Shown: positions 46,582 through 59,535 of the stretch, piece by piece | How the letters are laid out: each line of letters opens with the position of its first letter | Numbering within the stretch: the stretch's first letter is position 1 | NCBI RefSeq assembly: GCF_002575655.3 | Contig: NC_053037.3 | Location: 249,087,135 to 249,151,134 of the forward strand | Length of the DNA: 64,000 nt | Direction of reading: 5' to 3' | Source of the DNA: Aegilops tauschii subsp. strangulata | Taxonomy: Eukaryota > Streptophyta > Magnoliopsida > Poales > Poaceae | Made by a program: the position numbers and the translations under genes | Notes under the pieces: generated by a model | What the model was told of the DNA's origin: nothing | What the model saw: only the letters and a program-made list of their open reading frames with translations | Databases searched by the model: none

Positions 46582-48392
46582 ATGATGGATAGGCCAAGTA
46601 CCTCTACAAACCCACTCTTCCTTGAGCAAGATGACGATCTGAACAACTACGTCACCAAACTACACCTATTTGGAATGCAACGAGCATTGCATGAAGAGCA
46701 ACTAGCAATGAGCGACCGCATCGACAACCTCGCCACCGACTTGCGACTCTTCGAGCAACGTACAAGAGACTACTTCGACCACAAGCTCGACACACACAAC
46801 CACGAGAATGACGCAAGAATGGACGAGATTCGTGCCTTGTTGGTCAACCGCTCTTCTACCACTTCGTCCTACTCAAGACGGAGCCGCTCGAGTCGACATT
46901 CCAACGACACTATCTCCGGCTCAAGTACCCCGACATCGAATACTCTTCGTCGTGCCGCGCGTCAAGATCGTCAAGCCAACCGCAATCTGCTACACGACAC
47001 TGACTCTCAAGAGCACCGACGTCGTCAAAAACAAGCTACATTTGCGCAAGCACAAGAACGGCAACGTCAACGCCAACAAGAACAAGAGGAGCGAGCGCGA
47101 CAACATAAAGATGCACAAGATGCCGAGGCACAACGACAAGAACAACAACTCCGTGAAGCTCAAGCACTTGAGGCGCAACGTGCCCTCCGAGATTCAAGTC
47201 ACGCCGTAGCCACGCGCAACCGGCAAGCTCGTGAGAAACAAGAAGCGCTTCGCGATGAAGTTCAAGAAAGGATTTATCAAGCGCGTGTGCATCGTCTTGT
47301 TCCTCGTCAAGCTCGACAAGCTCATCCACAAGTTCGACAAGAGCATCAAGTTCATCGAGAGCATGAAGACGATTGAAATCCTCCAAGACAAGAGCAACAT
47401 GAGTTCGACAACCCTCCTCGCCAAGAGCAACATGAGTTTGTCAATCCTCAACGACATGGGCGTCATCATCCTCGACCCCAACACAATGACGAGCAACGAT
47501 ACGGCAAGCCAAAGTTCACCATGCCCAAGTTCACCGGTAGCAACGACCCCCAAGAGTACATATCATGGGCATTGAAGGTTGACAAAATCTTCCGCTTGCA
47601 CAACTACGAAGAAGAGAGGAAGATCGCGATGGCATCTCTTGAATTCCAAGACTACATCCTCATTTGGTGGGAACAAGTCATTGAGCGCCGAGAGGCAAGA
47701 GGTGAACCACCCATCACTACTTGGGCGCAAATGAAGGATGTCATGAGAGCACGATTCGTGCCAAACTACTACAACCACGACCTCTTCAAGAAACTCCAAC
47801 TCCTCAAGCAAGGAACCAAGAGCGTTGAAGAGTACTACAAGGAAATGGAGATTGCCATGATAAGAGCCAATGTCACGGAAGATGATGAGCAAACTATGGC
47901 ACGTTTCTTGAATGGACTCAATCATCCTATCAAGAAGATTGCTGACTTCCAACCATACTCGAACCTCATCGAGCTAGGCATCAAGCTACCAAAGCAGAAC
48001 GACAAGTACAAGACGACTTCAAGTATGCCAAGTCCTCATCCAATTCCTATGGCTTCTCCAACACCCAAGCTTCAACGACTCCAACAACTTCTACCTCAAC
48101 CAAGCCATCTACAAGCAACAGCGACAAGTCAAGCTACAAGAAAACTTCTACAACCTCAAGTCATCCTCCTACTACAAGCAACTTCAAGCCAAGAGCTTCA
48201 TCATCATCTACCCCAACCGATGAGACCATCAAGACAAGTTCCTTCAAATGCTTCACATGCGGCGGCCGAGGCCACAAGTCCTTCGAGTGCACAAACAAGC
48301 GCACCATGATCCTCAACGACGATGAAACCTATGACTCAATGAGTGAAGGAGAAATAGAAGCCCTTGAGCAAGTGGCCTGCACCGACAAGTGA
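46582..48392 (+). pseudogene. Gypsy-C gag, broken
   Basis: Starts at ATG 46582 (the frame is open from a TTG at 46573). Residues 1-80 are helical, followed by a Ser/Arg-rich and then a long Gln/Arg/Glu-rich coiled-coil segment (46980-47330). A TGA at 47374-47376 interrupts the frame, which then continues through the capsid-like region (GSNDPQEYISWALKVDKIF, then a WEQV-RFVPNYY block) to about 47965. There a one-base loss shifts into the frame that carries the CFTCGGRGHKSFEC zinc knuckle near 48250 and ends at TGA 48390-48392. Pol begins in the overlapping frame. Confidence 0.85.
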
Positions 48393-50659
48393 ACAACGAT
48401 GATGAAGATGATCAAATCTTTTGTGACGAAGATTCAAGCCCCACCCTTGTTGTCTCCAAGGTCTTGACTCTTCAACATCAACAAGACGAAGACCAAAGAT
48501 GCCATATCTTCCACACCAAGGCCGACATCAATGGAAGGTCCGTCAAGGTCATCATTGATGGAGGGAGTTGCCATAACCTCGCAAGTGAAGAACTATGCTC
48601 CAAGCTCCAATTGGTCAAGATAAAGCACCCGCACCCCTACAAGGTTCAATGGCTAAGCGACACCGGCACCATCCAAGTCGAGCATAGAGTACAAGTTTCT
48701 TTCAAGATCGGAGCTTACGAAGACACTTTGGAGTGTGATGTCCTATCGATGCCCGTCTGCCACCTCCTTCTTGGACGGCCATGGCAATTTGACCGAGGTG
48801 TCATCCACAATGGGCGTACAAACCACTATAGCTTCAAGATGAAAGGAAAGGAGTATGTGCTATGACCTATGTCTCCAAGCCAAGTGATCGCGGACAAGCA
48901 AGCACCCCATCGTGGAGAGAATAGTGAGAGAGCGAACCACCAAAAAGAGAGTGAGCGCCACAAGCCCAAATTGAGTGCCTCCACGATGAGCGACAAGAAA
49001 ACCTTAGTTCTATTTGCCACCAAACATGAGATGAGAGAAGTGTGTGAGAACCCATCAAGTGTCGTACACTATGTCCTATTGTGCAAGGACGAGGCACCAA
49101 AAACTAACACCTCTCACAATCTACCTTTGGTGCTATCTTCTTTATTGCAGGAATTCCAAGATGTTTTCCCCGACGAGCTACCTCCGGGTCTACCTCCACT
49201 ACGAGGAATCGAGCACCGCATCGACCTCATCCCCGGAGCGCCACTTCCAAACAAGGCTCCCTACCGAGTAAACCCCGAAGAAACCAAAGAAATACAAAGG
49301 CAAGTAAAGCATCTCATAGACCATGGACATGTGCGCGAAAGTTTGAGTCCTTGTGCCGTACCGGTCATTCTTGTCCCAAAAAGAGACGGTAGCTTTCGCA
49401 TGTGTTCCGATTGTAGACCCATCAATGCTATCACCGTTCGTTATAGGTATCCCATTCCACGCCTTGACGATATGCTAGATGAACTTAGCGGTGCCACTAT
49501 CTTTTCCAAAATTGATCTTAAAAGTGGTTACCATCAAATACGCATACAAGAGGGTGATGAATGGAAAACCACTTTCAAAACAAAGTTTGGTTTGTATGAG
49601 TGGTTAGTCATGCCTATGGGTTTATCGGAAGCACCGGGTACTTTCATGCGTCTTATGCATTATGTGTTTCGCCCTTATAGTGGTGAATTTGTTGTTGTCT
49701 ACTTCGATGATATCCTTGTTTTTAGCAAATCTCTCAAAGAGCATGTCACCCACCTTCGCACCGTGCTACAAACTCTTCGAAAAGAGCAACTTTATGCTAA
49801 TATGGAAAAATGTCTCTTTGGTGTTGATAAGCTTGTTTTCTTGGGTTTTGTAGTATCTTCTAAGGGTGTTCATGTTGATGACTCTAAGATCAATGCTATT
49901 AAAACTTGGCCCCAACCAACCAATTTGCAACAAGTGCATAGTTTCCTTGGCTTAGCCGGTTTCTACCGTAGATTTGTGAAGGATTTTAGCACTGTTGCTT
50001 CACCTTTGCATGCTTTGAGTAAGAAAAATGCACCGTTTGTTTGAGGATCATCCCAAGACACCGCTTTCAATGAGCTTAGGAATTTGCTTACTCATGCTCC
50101 CATGCTTGCATTACCCAACTTTGACAAACCTTTTGAAGTTCATTGCGATGCTCGTGGTAATGGCATAGGAGGTGTGTTAACGCAAGAGAAGCGCCCCATA
50201 GCATATTTTAGTGAGAAACTTTCCGGCGCGCAACTCAATTACCCCATTTATGACAAAGAGCTATATGCTTTAGTGCGAGTTTTGCGTGAATGGGAACATT
50301 ACCTCCGCCCTCATGAATTCATCATCCACACCGATCATGAAACACTTAAATATCTTAAGGGTCAAACTAAGTTGAACAAGCGTCATACTAAGTGGAGTGA
50401 ATTTATTGAATCTTTTCCTTATGTCATCAAGTATATTAAAGGTAAGGAAAATGTTGTGGCGGATGCGCTTTCCCGTATATGCATGCTTGTTACTCAACTT
50501 GAATTGAATGTCATTGGTTTTGAGCACATAAAAGACTTGTATGAGCATGATCCTACTTTTGCCATCCCTTATGCCAAATGTTTGACACATACATCTTGGG
50601 AACGCTATTACATCAAAGATGGATATCTTATGAGAGCTAACAAAATTTGCATCCCCGAG

Positions 50660-51576
50660 TGATGAGGACATCAATACCATTGTTACACCCACAGCCCCTG
50701 CTGCTATACATACTGGACCAATTACTAGAGCTCGCGCACGCCAATTAAATTACCAGGTACTTTCGTTTCTTGGTAATGATTCTAATGTTCATGAGAATAT
50801 GATGCTGCCTAAATTGGATACATTTGTTTTGCTTACAAATGAAGGGCCTAGCTTTGAGAAGGATGAACATTGGAGCAAGAACAAGCATGGAGATGATGGC
50901 ATGCGCATGGGAGACAAGAACGGAGTTACAAGTGATGATTTCAGGATGTTGAAGCCACCATAATGCGTGCATGAAGCCTTGGACGAAATATACAAGATGC
51001 TACTTCATAACTTTCGTCCAGAGGCTATTCTAGGTGCTGCGTCACCTTATTATTGGGCCAGGCCCATGTAATTTCGAAATACTTGAGTATAGGCTGTTTT
51101 TAGAGTCCGTATGTGTGGGGAAAGAAGAGATAGGGTTGGTTTCGGACCCCTTCCCCAAGGGCCACGAAATTCCCCCCTCTTCCTCCATATATACAGCCCT
51201 TAGGGCATCGTTTAGACTTTGGGTTTTGTTTAGATTAAAAGTTCGCCATAGCTGCAACTTCGCGTACTTCGTTTGTGTTCAACGACCAGACAAAGGCGTC
51301 ACAGAACCCCACCTTGATCAATAAAGCTTTCATCTTATATTCGCAATATCCAGATTGCAAACTCAGTTTCTTGCTTGTTCTTCGTTTGCTCGTAGGAAAC
51401 AGACCCTCGTGGTCAGGTTGATCATGCTCCGGCGTGGTCAATAACCTCTCGGAGTTGGTTTAGCGATTGCTAAGGCGCGACGTCCTCGCACGTTCGTAGT
51501 CGGATCGTCAAAGTCGACTTCCACCAAAGCGATATCCATCATCTCATCGAAAGACGGGACACCTTTGCTTCTATCA
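50660..51576 (+). repeat. CRM-B 5' LTR
   Basis: 917 bp TGATGAGG...TCTATCA. TATATA near 51188. Confidence 0.94.
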
Positions 51577-51578
51577 AG

Positions 51579-51588
51579 TGGTATCAGA
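51579..51588 (+). promoter_or_regulatory. CRM-B primer-binding site
   Basis: TGGTATCAGA, identical in sequence and spacing to CRM-A. Confidence 0.9.
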
Positions 51589-52690
51589 TTTCCAGGTTGC
51601 TCGATGAGATTTTACAGTTTTTCGTAGTTTAGATCGAGTCTGTTCTTCATACCTACAGTCCACGAAAAAGCCACAAAAAAAATTTATGGTTAGTTCAGTA
51701 TATCCGAACCAATCTGAGCCTTTGCATAATCTTTTTAGGGTTTTTGCTTTGTTGAATTTGCGGTTGCTTCGTCGTGTCAAGTTGCTGGTCTTAGAGTCTA
51801 CTCTTTTAGAGTTTCGAGTTCTGGTCATAAGTTGTCACGCCGCCGCCGCACCATCATCATCGCCTTGCCATCTACCACTATTGCTTATCCGCCATCGCTC
51901 TGAATCCATATCCATATACCACCACCAATCCGTATCCATATGCCACCACCGATCCGTATCCATATACCACCACCGCTACCATATACCACCACCGCTGCCA
52001 TATCCTACCACCATATATCCACCACCAATCCGAGTTCTTTTCATATTCGGTTTGTTTTAGAGATCCATCTATTTTCCGTTTCGTGTTTCCTTGCCTGAGT
52101 AGGTCTCGGAAAAAAAAGTGGAGACCCTCGGGCAGTTTTTAGGCCAAAATTTCGGCAACCAAAAATATTTTTTCCCTATCCTATTTTTAGGTCCCGGGGA
52201 GTGTTTTGAGACACTCGCCATCATAGTGATTTTTTGTCGCACTTTTTCGTCGTCGCTGCCCTGATTTCCGAAAAAAATAGTCCAAAAAATTTTGTGCCCA
52301 TCCTATCAGTTTGACCTGGGAAGAGTTTTGAGACACTCGCCATTATAATGATTTTTCGCAAAAAAAGGAGCGCAAAAAAAAGAGCAAAAAAATCCAGAGT
52401 GTGCTTTTCCCTTGTTTACGTGCAGTGCCGTGATTTTGTTAGTGTTCTAGGCTCGCGTCTCTAGCACGGTCTAGCCTAGGACCAGCACAGTACCGTCGTT
52501 GAGAGTTTCTTCAACTTTGCATCTCTGAATTGATTATTGCAGACCATTTTTGCTACCATATTATAAGCCTTCCCAGCTCCACATACATCTACATCGTGCG
52601 TTTGACTCTCCCTGGTAATCGCTCTATCCAAGCTTTGAGAGTTTTGACTACAACGGTTGCCGATCACCACCTGCTGCTGGGTAAGAACTG
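51589..52690 (+). other. CRM-B leader
   Basis: Contains a ccatataccaccacc minisatellite (51897-52035) and a ~120-bp direct repeat (a gttttgagacactcgccat block near 52205 and again near 52328) that I do not see in CRM-A. It ends at the putative splice junction 52690/52691. Confidence 0.75.
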
Positions 52691-55600
52691 GATCACAAGC
52701 CGATGAGACTGATTGGGAGAACATGACGAACAAGGAGTTGCATGATAAATTTCAGCAAATGATGAGTGGCTAGGAGGGAGATGTGCTAAACAGATTTGAA
52801 GAGGCTATGGAGAAGATAGATGCCGTGGAGAAGTCGTTCGAGACAAAGCTGGATAACAAGTTTACTGAATTACTCAAGCGTCTTCCCCAACCACCACCGG
52901 CTGCACATGTCGCACCTCTACAACAACAACAACCACATCTCCAACGCTGCCTTCCAAATCAAGTGGGACGAGCACAGCGCATTCCAATTGAGACTGGTCA
53001 AAATTCGGGTGCCGCTGCACCTACTGTTGATGCTTCTTTGGCTCCTGCTACTGCGGCGGCTGAGGAGGATGACGATTATGCGGGCGATTATGAGGATGAG
53101 GTTGATCAAAATCAGAACTACGTGCAGCCACCAGCACCACCACCACCAGGTCGACCTCAGGTATATATTTGCAACGGTAGGCCGGCACCACCACCTCAGG
53201 TACGAGATCATGACCATCTCCCTAAACTGAAATTGAATATTCCACCATTTGAGGGTAGATATGTTCCTGATATATATCTTACTTGGGAGTTAGAAACTGA
53301 ACAACGATTTACATGTTTACAATATCCTGAGGAGAGACGTGTTCCTGCTGCTGTTTGTGCTTTCACTAGCTTTGCATGTGTTTGGTGGTCTGAACATTGT
53401 AGATTATATCCTGTTCCAGCTACTTGGGCTGCTTTGAAAACTGCTATGCGTACTCGTTGGGTTCCACCATATTATCAACGTGAATTACTTCAAAAATTGC
53501 AGCGCTTAAGACAAGGGAAAAATTCTGTAGAAGAATATTATCAGGAATTACAAACTGGCATGATTAGATGTGGTATTGTTGAGGAGAATGAAGCTATGCT
53601 TGCACGTTTTATGGGTGGATTAAATAAAGAGATTCAGACCATTCTAGAGTATAAGGATTATAATAATATCACTCGTTTATTCCATCTTGCTTGTAAAGCT
53701 GAACGTGAAGTGCAGGATCGACAGCCATTGGCGCGAACTAACTTTTCTGCAGGTCGACCTTCATCATGGACACCGCGTGCATCTTCTACTTCCACTTCAC
53801 CAGCACCTCCATCAGGTTCCACCTCCAGCCGTGATACAAGAAAGCAAGCACAACCACCACTATCTGCCAAGAGCGCACCTGCCGGGCCTGCACAGAGCTC
53901 TTCTTCTTCCATGGCATCAACAGGGCACACAAGTGATATTATTTGTCGTCGTTGTAAGGGAAGAGGACATTATCCGCGAGAATGCAAATCTCAGCGTGTA
54001 ATGATTGCTACTGAGGATGGTGGGTATGAGTCCGCTAGTGACTATGATGAGGAGACTTTGGCTCTTATTACACGTGAAGAACATGGTGGAGATGATTCTG
54101 AAAATGAGACGCAATACATGGCTCCTGAAGACGCTGACAGGTATGAATGTTTAGTTGCTCAACGTGTTTTGAGTGTGCAGGTCACACAAGCAGAGCAAAA
54201 TCAGAGGCATAATTTGTTCCATACAAAGGGAGTTGTGAAGGAACGTTCTGTTCGCGTCATCATAGATGGAGGGAGCTGTAACAACTTGGCTAGCATGGAG
54301 ATGGTGGAGAAGCTATCTCTCACCACAAGAGCACATCCACATCCCTACTACATCCAATGGTTCAACAACAGCGGCAAGGTTAAGGTAACACGTACTGTTC
54401 GTGTGCATTTTTAGTATCTCTACATATGCTGATTATGTTGATTGTGATGTGGTACCCATGCAAGCATGTTCCTTATTACTTGGTAGACCATGGCAATTTG
54501 ATAAAAATTCTGTACACCATGGTAGAAACAATCAGTATACTCTTGTTCATAAGGATAAAAATATTACTTTGCTTCCTATGACTCCTGATTCCATTTTGAA
54601 AGATGACATTAATAGAGCTAATAAAGCAAAACAGGAGAAAAATAAGAGTGAAAATCAGATTGTGGCAAAAGAATTTGAGCAACAAATGAAACCTAATAAT
54701 AAACCATCTAGTGTTGTTTCTGAAATTAAATTGAAAAGTGCATGTTTACTTGCCACAAAATCTGATATTGATGAGCTAGATTTCAGCAAATCTGTTTGCT
54801 ATGCTTTTGTGTGCAAAGAGGCATTATTTTCATTCGAGGACATGCCTTCCTCTTTGCCCCCTACTGTCACTAACATTTTGCAGGAGTTCGCTGACGTCTT
54901 CCCACAAGACGTGCCACCGGGATTACCACCTATTCGAGGGATTGAGCATCAAATTGACTTAATTCCCGGTGCATCGCTACCCAACCGTGCACCATACCGT
55001 ACCAATCCAGAGGAGACGAAGGAGATTATGCGTCAAGTACAGGAGCTGCTCGACAAAGGTTATATAGAATCTCTTAGTCCTTGTGCTGTTCCTATTATAC
55101 TAGTGCCTAAAAAGGATGGTACGTCGCGTATGTGTGTTGATTGTAGAGGCATTAATAATATTACTATTCGTTATCGTCATCCTATTCCTAGGCTAGATGA
55201 TATGCTTGATGAATTGAGTGGCTCTACAATATTCTCCAAAGTTGATTTGCGTAGTGGATACCATCAAATTCGTATGAAATTGGGAGATGAACGGAAAACT
55301 GCATTTAAAAGTAAGTTTGGTTTATATGAGTGGTTAGTCATGCCTTTTGGGTTAACTAATGCACCTAGTACTTTCGTGAGACTAATGAACGAAGTTTTAC
55401 GTGCTTTCATTGGACGATTTGTGGTAGTCTATTTTGATGATATACTGATTTATAGCAAATCTTTGGAAGAACATTTGGAACATTTACGTGCTGTTTTTAT
55501 TGCTCTACGTGATGCACGTTTGTTTGGTAACCTTGGGAGGTGCACCTTTTGCACCGACCGAGTATCTTTTCTTGGCTATGTTGTTACTCCACAGGGAATT

Positions 55601-57805
55601 GAAGTTGATAAAGCCAAGATTGAAGCTATTGAGAGTTGGCCGCAGCCCAAAACGGTCACACAAGTGCGGAGTTTTCTTGGACTCGCTGGTTTCTATAGGC
55701 GTTTTGTGAGAGATTTTAGCACCATTGCTGCACCTCTCAACGAGCTTACAAAGAAGGATGTGCCTTTGGTTTGGGGTACTGCACAGGAAGAAGCCTTCAC
55801 GGTATTGAAAGATAAGTTGACACATGCTCCTTTACTCCAACTTCCTGATTTTAATAAGACCTTTGAGCTTGAATGTGATGCTAGTGGAATTGGATTAGGA
55901 GGTGTGTTATTACAAGATGGTAAACCTGTTGCATACTTTTCTGAAAAATTGAGTGGGCCTAGTCTGAATTATTCTACTTATGATAAAGAACTATATGCTC
56001 TTGTTCGGACTTTAGAAACATGGCAACATTATTTATGACCCAAAGAATTTGTTAGACATTCTGATCATGAATCTTTGAAACATATTAAAAGTCAAGCTAA
56101 ACTGAATCGTAGACATGCTAAATGGGTTGAATTCATTGAAACTTTCCCTTATGTCATTAAACACAAGAAGGGTAAAGAAAATATTATTGCTGATGGATTG
56201 TCTCGTCGCTATACTATGCTTTCACAACTTGACTTCAAAATATTTGGTTTGGAGACCATCAAAGATCAATATGTGCATGATGCTGATTTTAAAGATGTTT
56301 TGCAGAATTGTAAAGAAGGAAGAACCTGGAACAAGTTTGTCGTTAATGATGGATTTGTGTTCCGTGCTAACAAGCTATGCATTCCAGCTAGCTCTCTTCG
56401 TCTTTTGTTGTTGCAGGAGGCGCATGGAGGAGGATTAATGGGACACTTTGGTGTGAAGAAGACGGAGGACGTACTTGCTACACATTTCTTTTGGCCAAAG
56501 ATGAGACGGGATGTTGAGCGTTTTGTTGCTCGCTGCACTACATGTCAAAAAGCTAAGTCACGAATCAATCCTCATGGTTTATATATGCCTTTGCCTGTAC
56601 CTAGTGTTCCTTGGGAGGATATATCTATGGACTTTGTTTTAGGTTTACCTCGAACAAAGAAGGGGAGGGATAGCATATTTGTTGTCGTGGATAGATTCTC
56701 AAAAATGGCACACTTTATACCATGTCATAAAAGCGATGATGCTGTTAATGTTGCTGATTTGTTCTTCCGTGAAATTATTCGTTTGCATGGTGTGCCAAAT
56801 ACTATTGTTTCAGATTGTGATACTAAATTTCTTAGCCACTTTTGGAGATGTTTATGGGCTAAGTTGGGGACTAAACTGCTTTTTAGTACTACTTGTCACC
56901 CCCAAACTGATGGACAAACTGAAGTAGTCAATAGAACATTGTCTACTATGCTTAGGGCTGTTTTGAAGAATAATAAGAAAATGTGGGAAGAATGCTTGCC
57001 TCATATTGAGTTTGCTTATAATCGTTCATTGCATTCTACTACTAAGATGTGCCCTTTTGAAATTGTGTATGGTTTCCTACCTCGTGCACCTATTGATTTG
57101 TTGCCTCTTCCATCTTCGGAGAAGGTTAATTTTGATGCTAAACAACGTGCTGAATTGATCTTAAAAATGCATGAGTTAACTAAGGAAAACATTGAGCGTA
57201 TGAATGCTAAATATAAACTTGCTGGAGATAAGGGTAGAAAACATGTTGTGTTTGCACCTGGAGATCTTGTTTGGTTACATTTGCGTAAGGATAGATTTCC
57301 TGATTTGCGCAAATCAAAGCTAATGCCACGTGCTCATGGTCCTTTTAAGGTGTTAGAGAAAATAAATGATAATGCATATAAACTTGAGTTGCCTGCAGAT
57401 TTTGGGGTTAGTCCCACTTTTAACATTGCAGATTTGAAGCCTTATTTGGGTGAGGGAGATGAGCTTCCGTCGAGGACGACTTCATTTCAAGAAGGGGAGG
57501 ACGATGAGGACATCAATACCATTGTTACACCCACAGCCCCTGCTGCTATACATACTGGACCAATTACTAGAGCTCGCGCACGCCAATTAAATTACCAGGT
57601 ACTTTCGTTTCTTGGTAATGATTCTAATGTTCATGAGAATATGATGCTGCCTAAATTGGATACATTTGTTTTGCTTACAAATGAAGGGCCTAGCTTTGAG
57701 AAGGATGAACATTGGAGCAAGAACAAGCATGGAGATGATGGCATGCGCATGGGGGACAAGAACGGAGTTACAAGTGATGATTTCAGGACGTTGAAGCCAC
57801 CATAA
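52691..57805 (+). pseudogene. CRM-B gag-pol, nearly intact
   Basis: The first in-frame ATG is 52723, 13 codons after the position of the CRM-A start. A TAG at 52771-52773 follows soon after, then the frame is open through gag (zinc knuckle CRRCKGRGHYPREC near 53947) and protease IIDGGSCNN. One extra T near 54412 shifts the frame. Pol then runs through RT ([10 protein letters not shown] near 55435) and RNase H to TGA 56036-56038 (CRM-A has TGG), and continues in the same frame through the integrase zinc finger, core (SDCDTKF, where the sister copy has Arg for Cys) and C-terminus. The LTR-encoded tail with [15 protein letters not shown] ends at TAA 57803-57805. The tail position matches the CR motif of CRM integrases, implicated in centromere targeting. 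Confidence 0.92.
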
Positions 57806-58418
57806 TGCGTGCATGAAGCCTTGGACGAAATATACAAGATGCTACTTCATAACTTTCGTCCAGAGGCTATTCTAGGTGCTGCATCACCTTATTATTGGGC
57901 CAGGCCCATGTAATTTCGAAATACTTGAGTATAGGCTATTTTTAGAGTCCGTAGGTGTGGGGAAAGAAGAGATAGGGTTGGTTTCGGACCCCTTCCCCAA
58001 GGGCCACGAAATTCAGCCCTCTTCCTCCATATATACAGCCCTTAGGGCGTCGTTTAGACTGTGGGTTTTGTTTATATTAAAAGTTCGCCATAGCTGCAAC
58101 TTCGCGTACTTCGTTTGTGTTCAACGACCAGACAAAGGCGTCACAGAACCCCACCTTGATCAATAAAGCTTTCATCTTATATTCGCAATATCCAGATTGC
58201 AATCTCAGTTTCTTGCTTGTTCTTCATTTGCTCGCAGGAAACAGACCCTCGTGGTCAGGTTGATCGTGCTCCGGCGTGTTCAATAACCTCTCGGAGTTGG
58301 TTTAGCGATTGCTAAGGCACGACGTCCTCGCACGTTCGTAGTCGGATAGTCAAAGTCGACTTCCACCAAAGCGATATCCATCATCTCATCGAAAGACGGG
58401 ACACCTTTGCTTCTATCA
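57502..58418 (+). repeat. CRM-B 3' LTR
   Basis: 917 bp; the first base is C instead of T (cgatgagg). Ends ttctatca. Confidence 0.93.
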
Positions 58419-59535
58419 CTGAGTCTTCTCTTAGTTTGTTGCTTTTGCAAGAATCTCATGGAGGAGGACTAATGGGACACTTTGGACGCGACAAGGCACT
58501 TGCTACGCTCTCCAAGAACTATTTTTGGCCCAAGATGTTTCGCGACGTCAACCGCTTCACCAACCGATGCTCCACATGTCGCAAAGCTAAGTCTAAAGCT
58601 CAATCTCATGGTCTTTACATGCCACTTCCAATTCCGTATCAACCATGGGAAGATATTAGCATGGATTTTGTGCTTGGTTTGCCTAGAACTAGAAATGGCA
58701 CGGATTCCGTTTTTGTTGTTGTGGACCGATTCTCCAAAATGGCTCATTTCATTCCTTGCAACAAGATAGACGATGCTTCACATGTTGCCAATCTCTTTTG
58801 TAGGGAAATATTGCGTCTACATGGAGTGCCAAAGACGATTGTCTCGGACCGCGACGTCAAGTTCTTGAGTTACTTTTGGAAGACCTTATGCACCAAGCTC
58901 GGAATCAAACTACTATTCTTCACGGCCTATCATCCACAAACCGACGGCCAAACGGAGGTGACAAACCGCACGCTCTCCACTCTACTATGCGTGTTGATAA
59001 AGAAGAATATCAAGGAGTGGGAGGAGTGCCTACCTATCGCCGAGTACGCCTACAACCGTGCAAGACATAAGACTACCGACAAGTCCCCCTTCGAGGTCGT
59101 CTACGGCTTCAACCCGTTGTCCCCATTGGACATTCTACCTCTCCCACTACAAGAGCGCACAAACATGGACGCGAGTGCCCGAGTCAACCACCTCAAGAAG
59201 ATGCATGAAGATACAAGGCACACCATCGAGCGCCAAGTACAACGACTCGCGACCAAGCTCAACGTCAACAAGCAACCCATGATATTCAACATTGGAGATC
59301 TTGTGTGGCTACATCTTCGCAAGGACCGCTTCCCCCACGAACGCAAGTCCAAATTTCTACCACGAGCCGATGGACCCTTCAAGGTGCTTGCACGCTACAA
59401 CAACAACGCATACAAGATCGACATCCCACGCAACAAGTACTCCGTGAGCGATATCTTCAACGTCAAAGATCTCTCTCGGTACCATGGTGATGAGGATTTC
59501 GATCCGAGGTCGGATCTTTCCCAAGGGAGGGGAGA

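Larger units (their letters stand above)
50660..58418 (+). mobile_element. CRM-B: younger CRM-lineage (Cereba/CRW-like) retrotransposon
   Basis: An element of 7759 bp inside the integrase region of Gypsy-C. TSD ccgag (50655-50659) / ctgag (58419-58423), one mismatch. Both LTRs are 917 bp; I count roughly 18 differences by eye. PBS TGGTATCAGA at 51579-51588. Relative to CRM-A it lacks the 112-bp GT-AG interval before gag. Only three coding lesions are visible, far fewer than in CRM-A. Confidence 0.93.
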
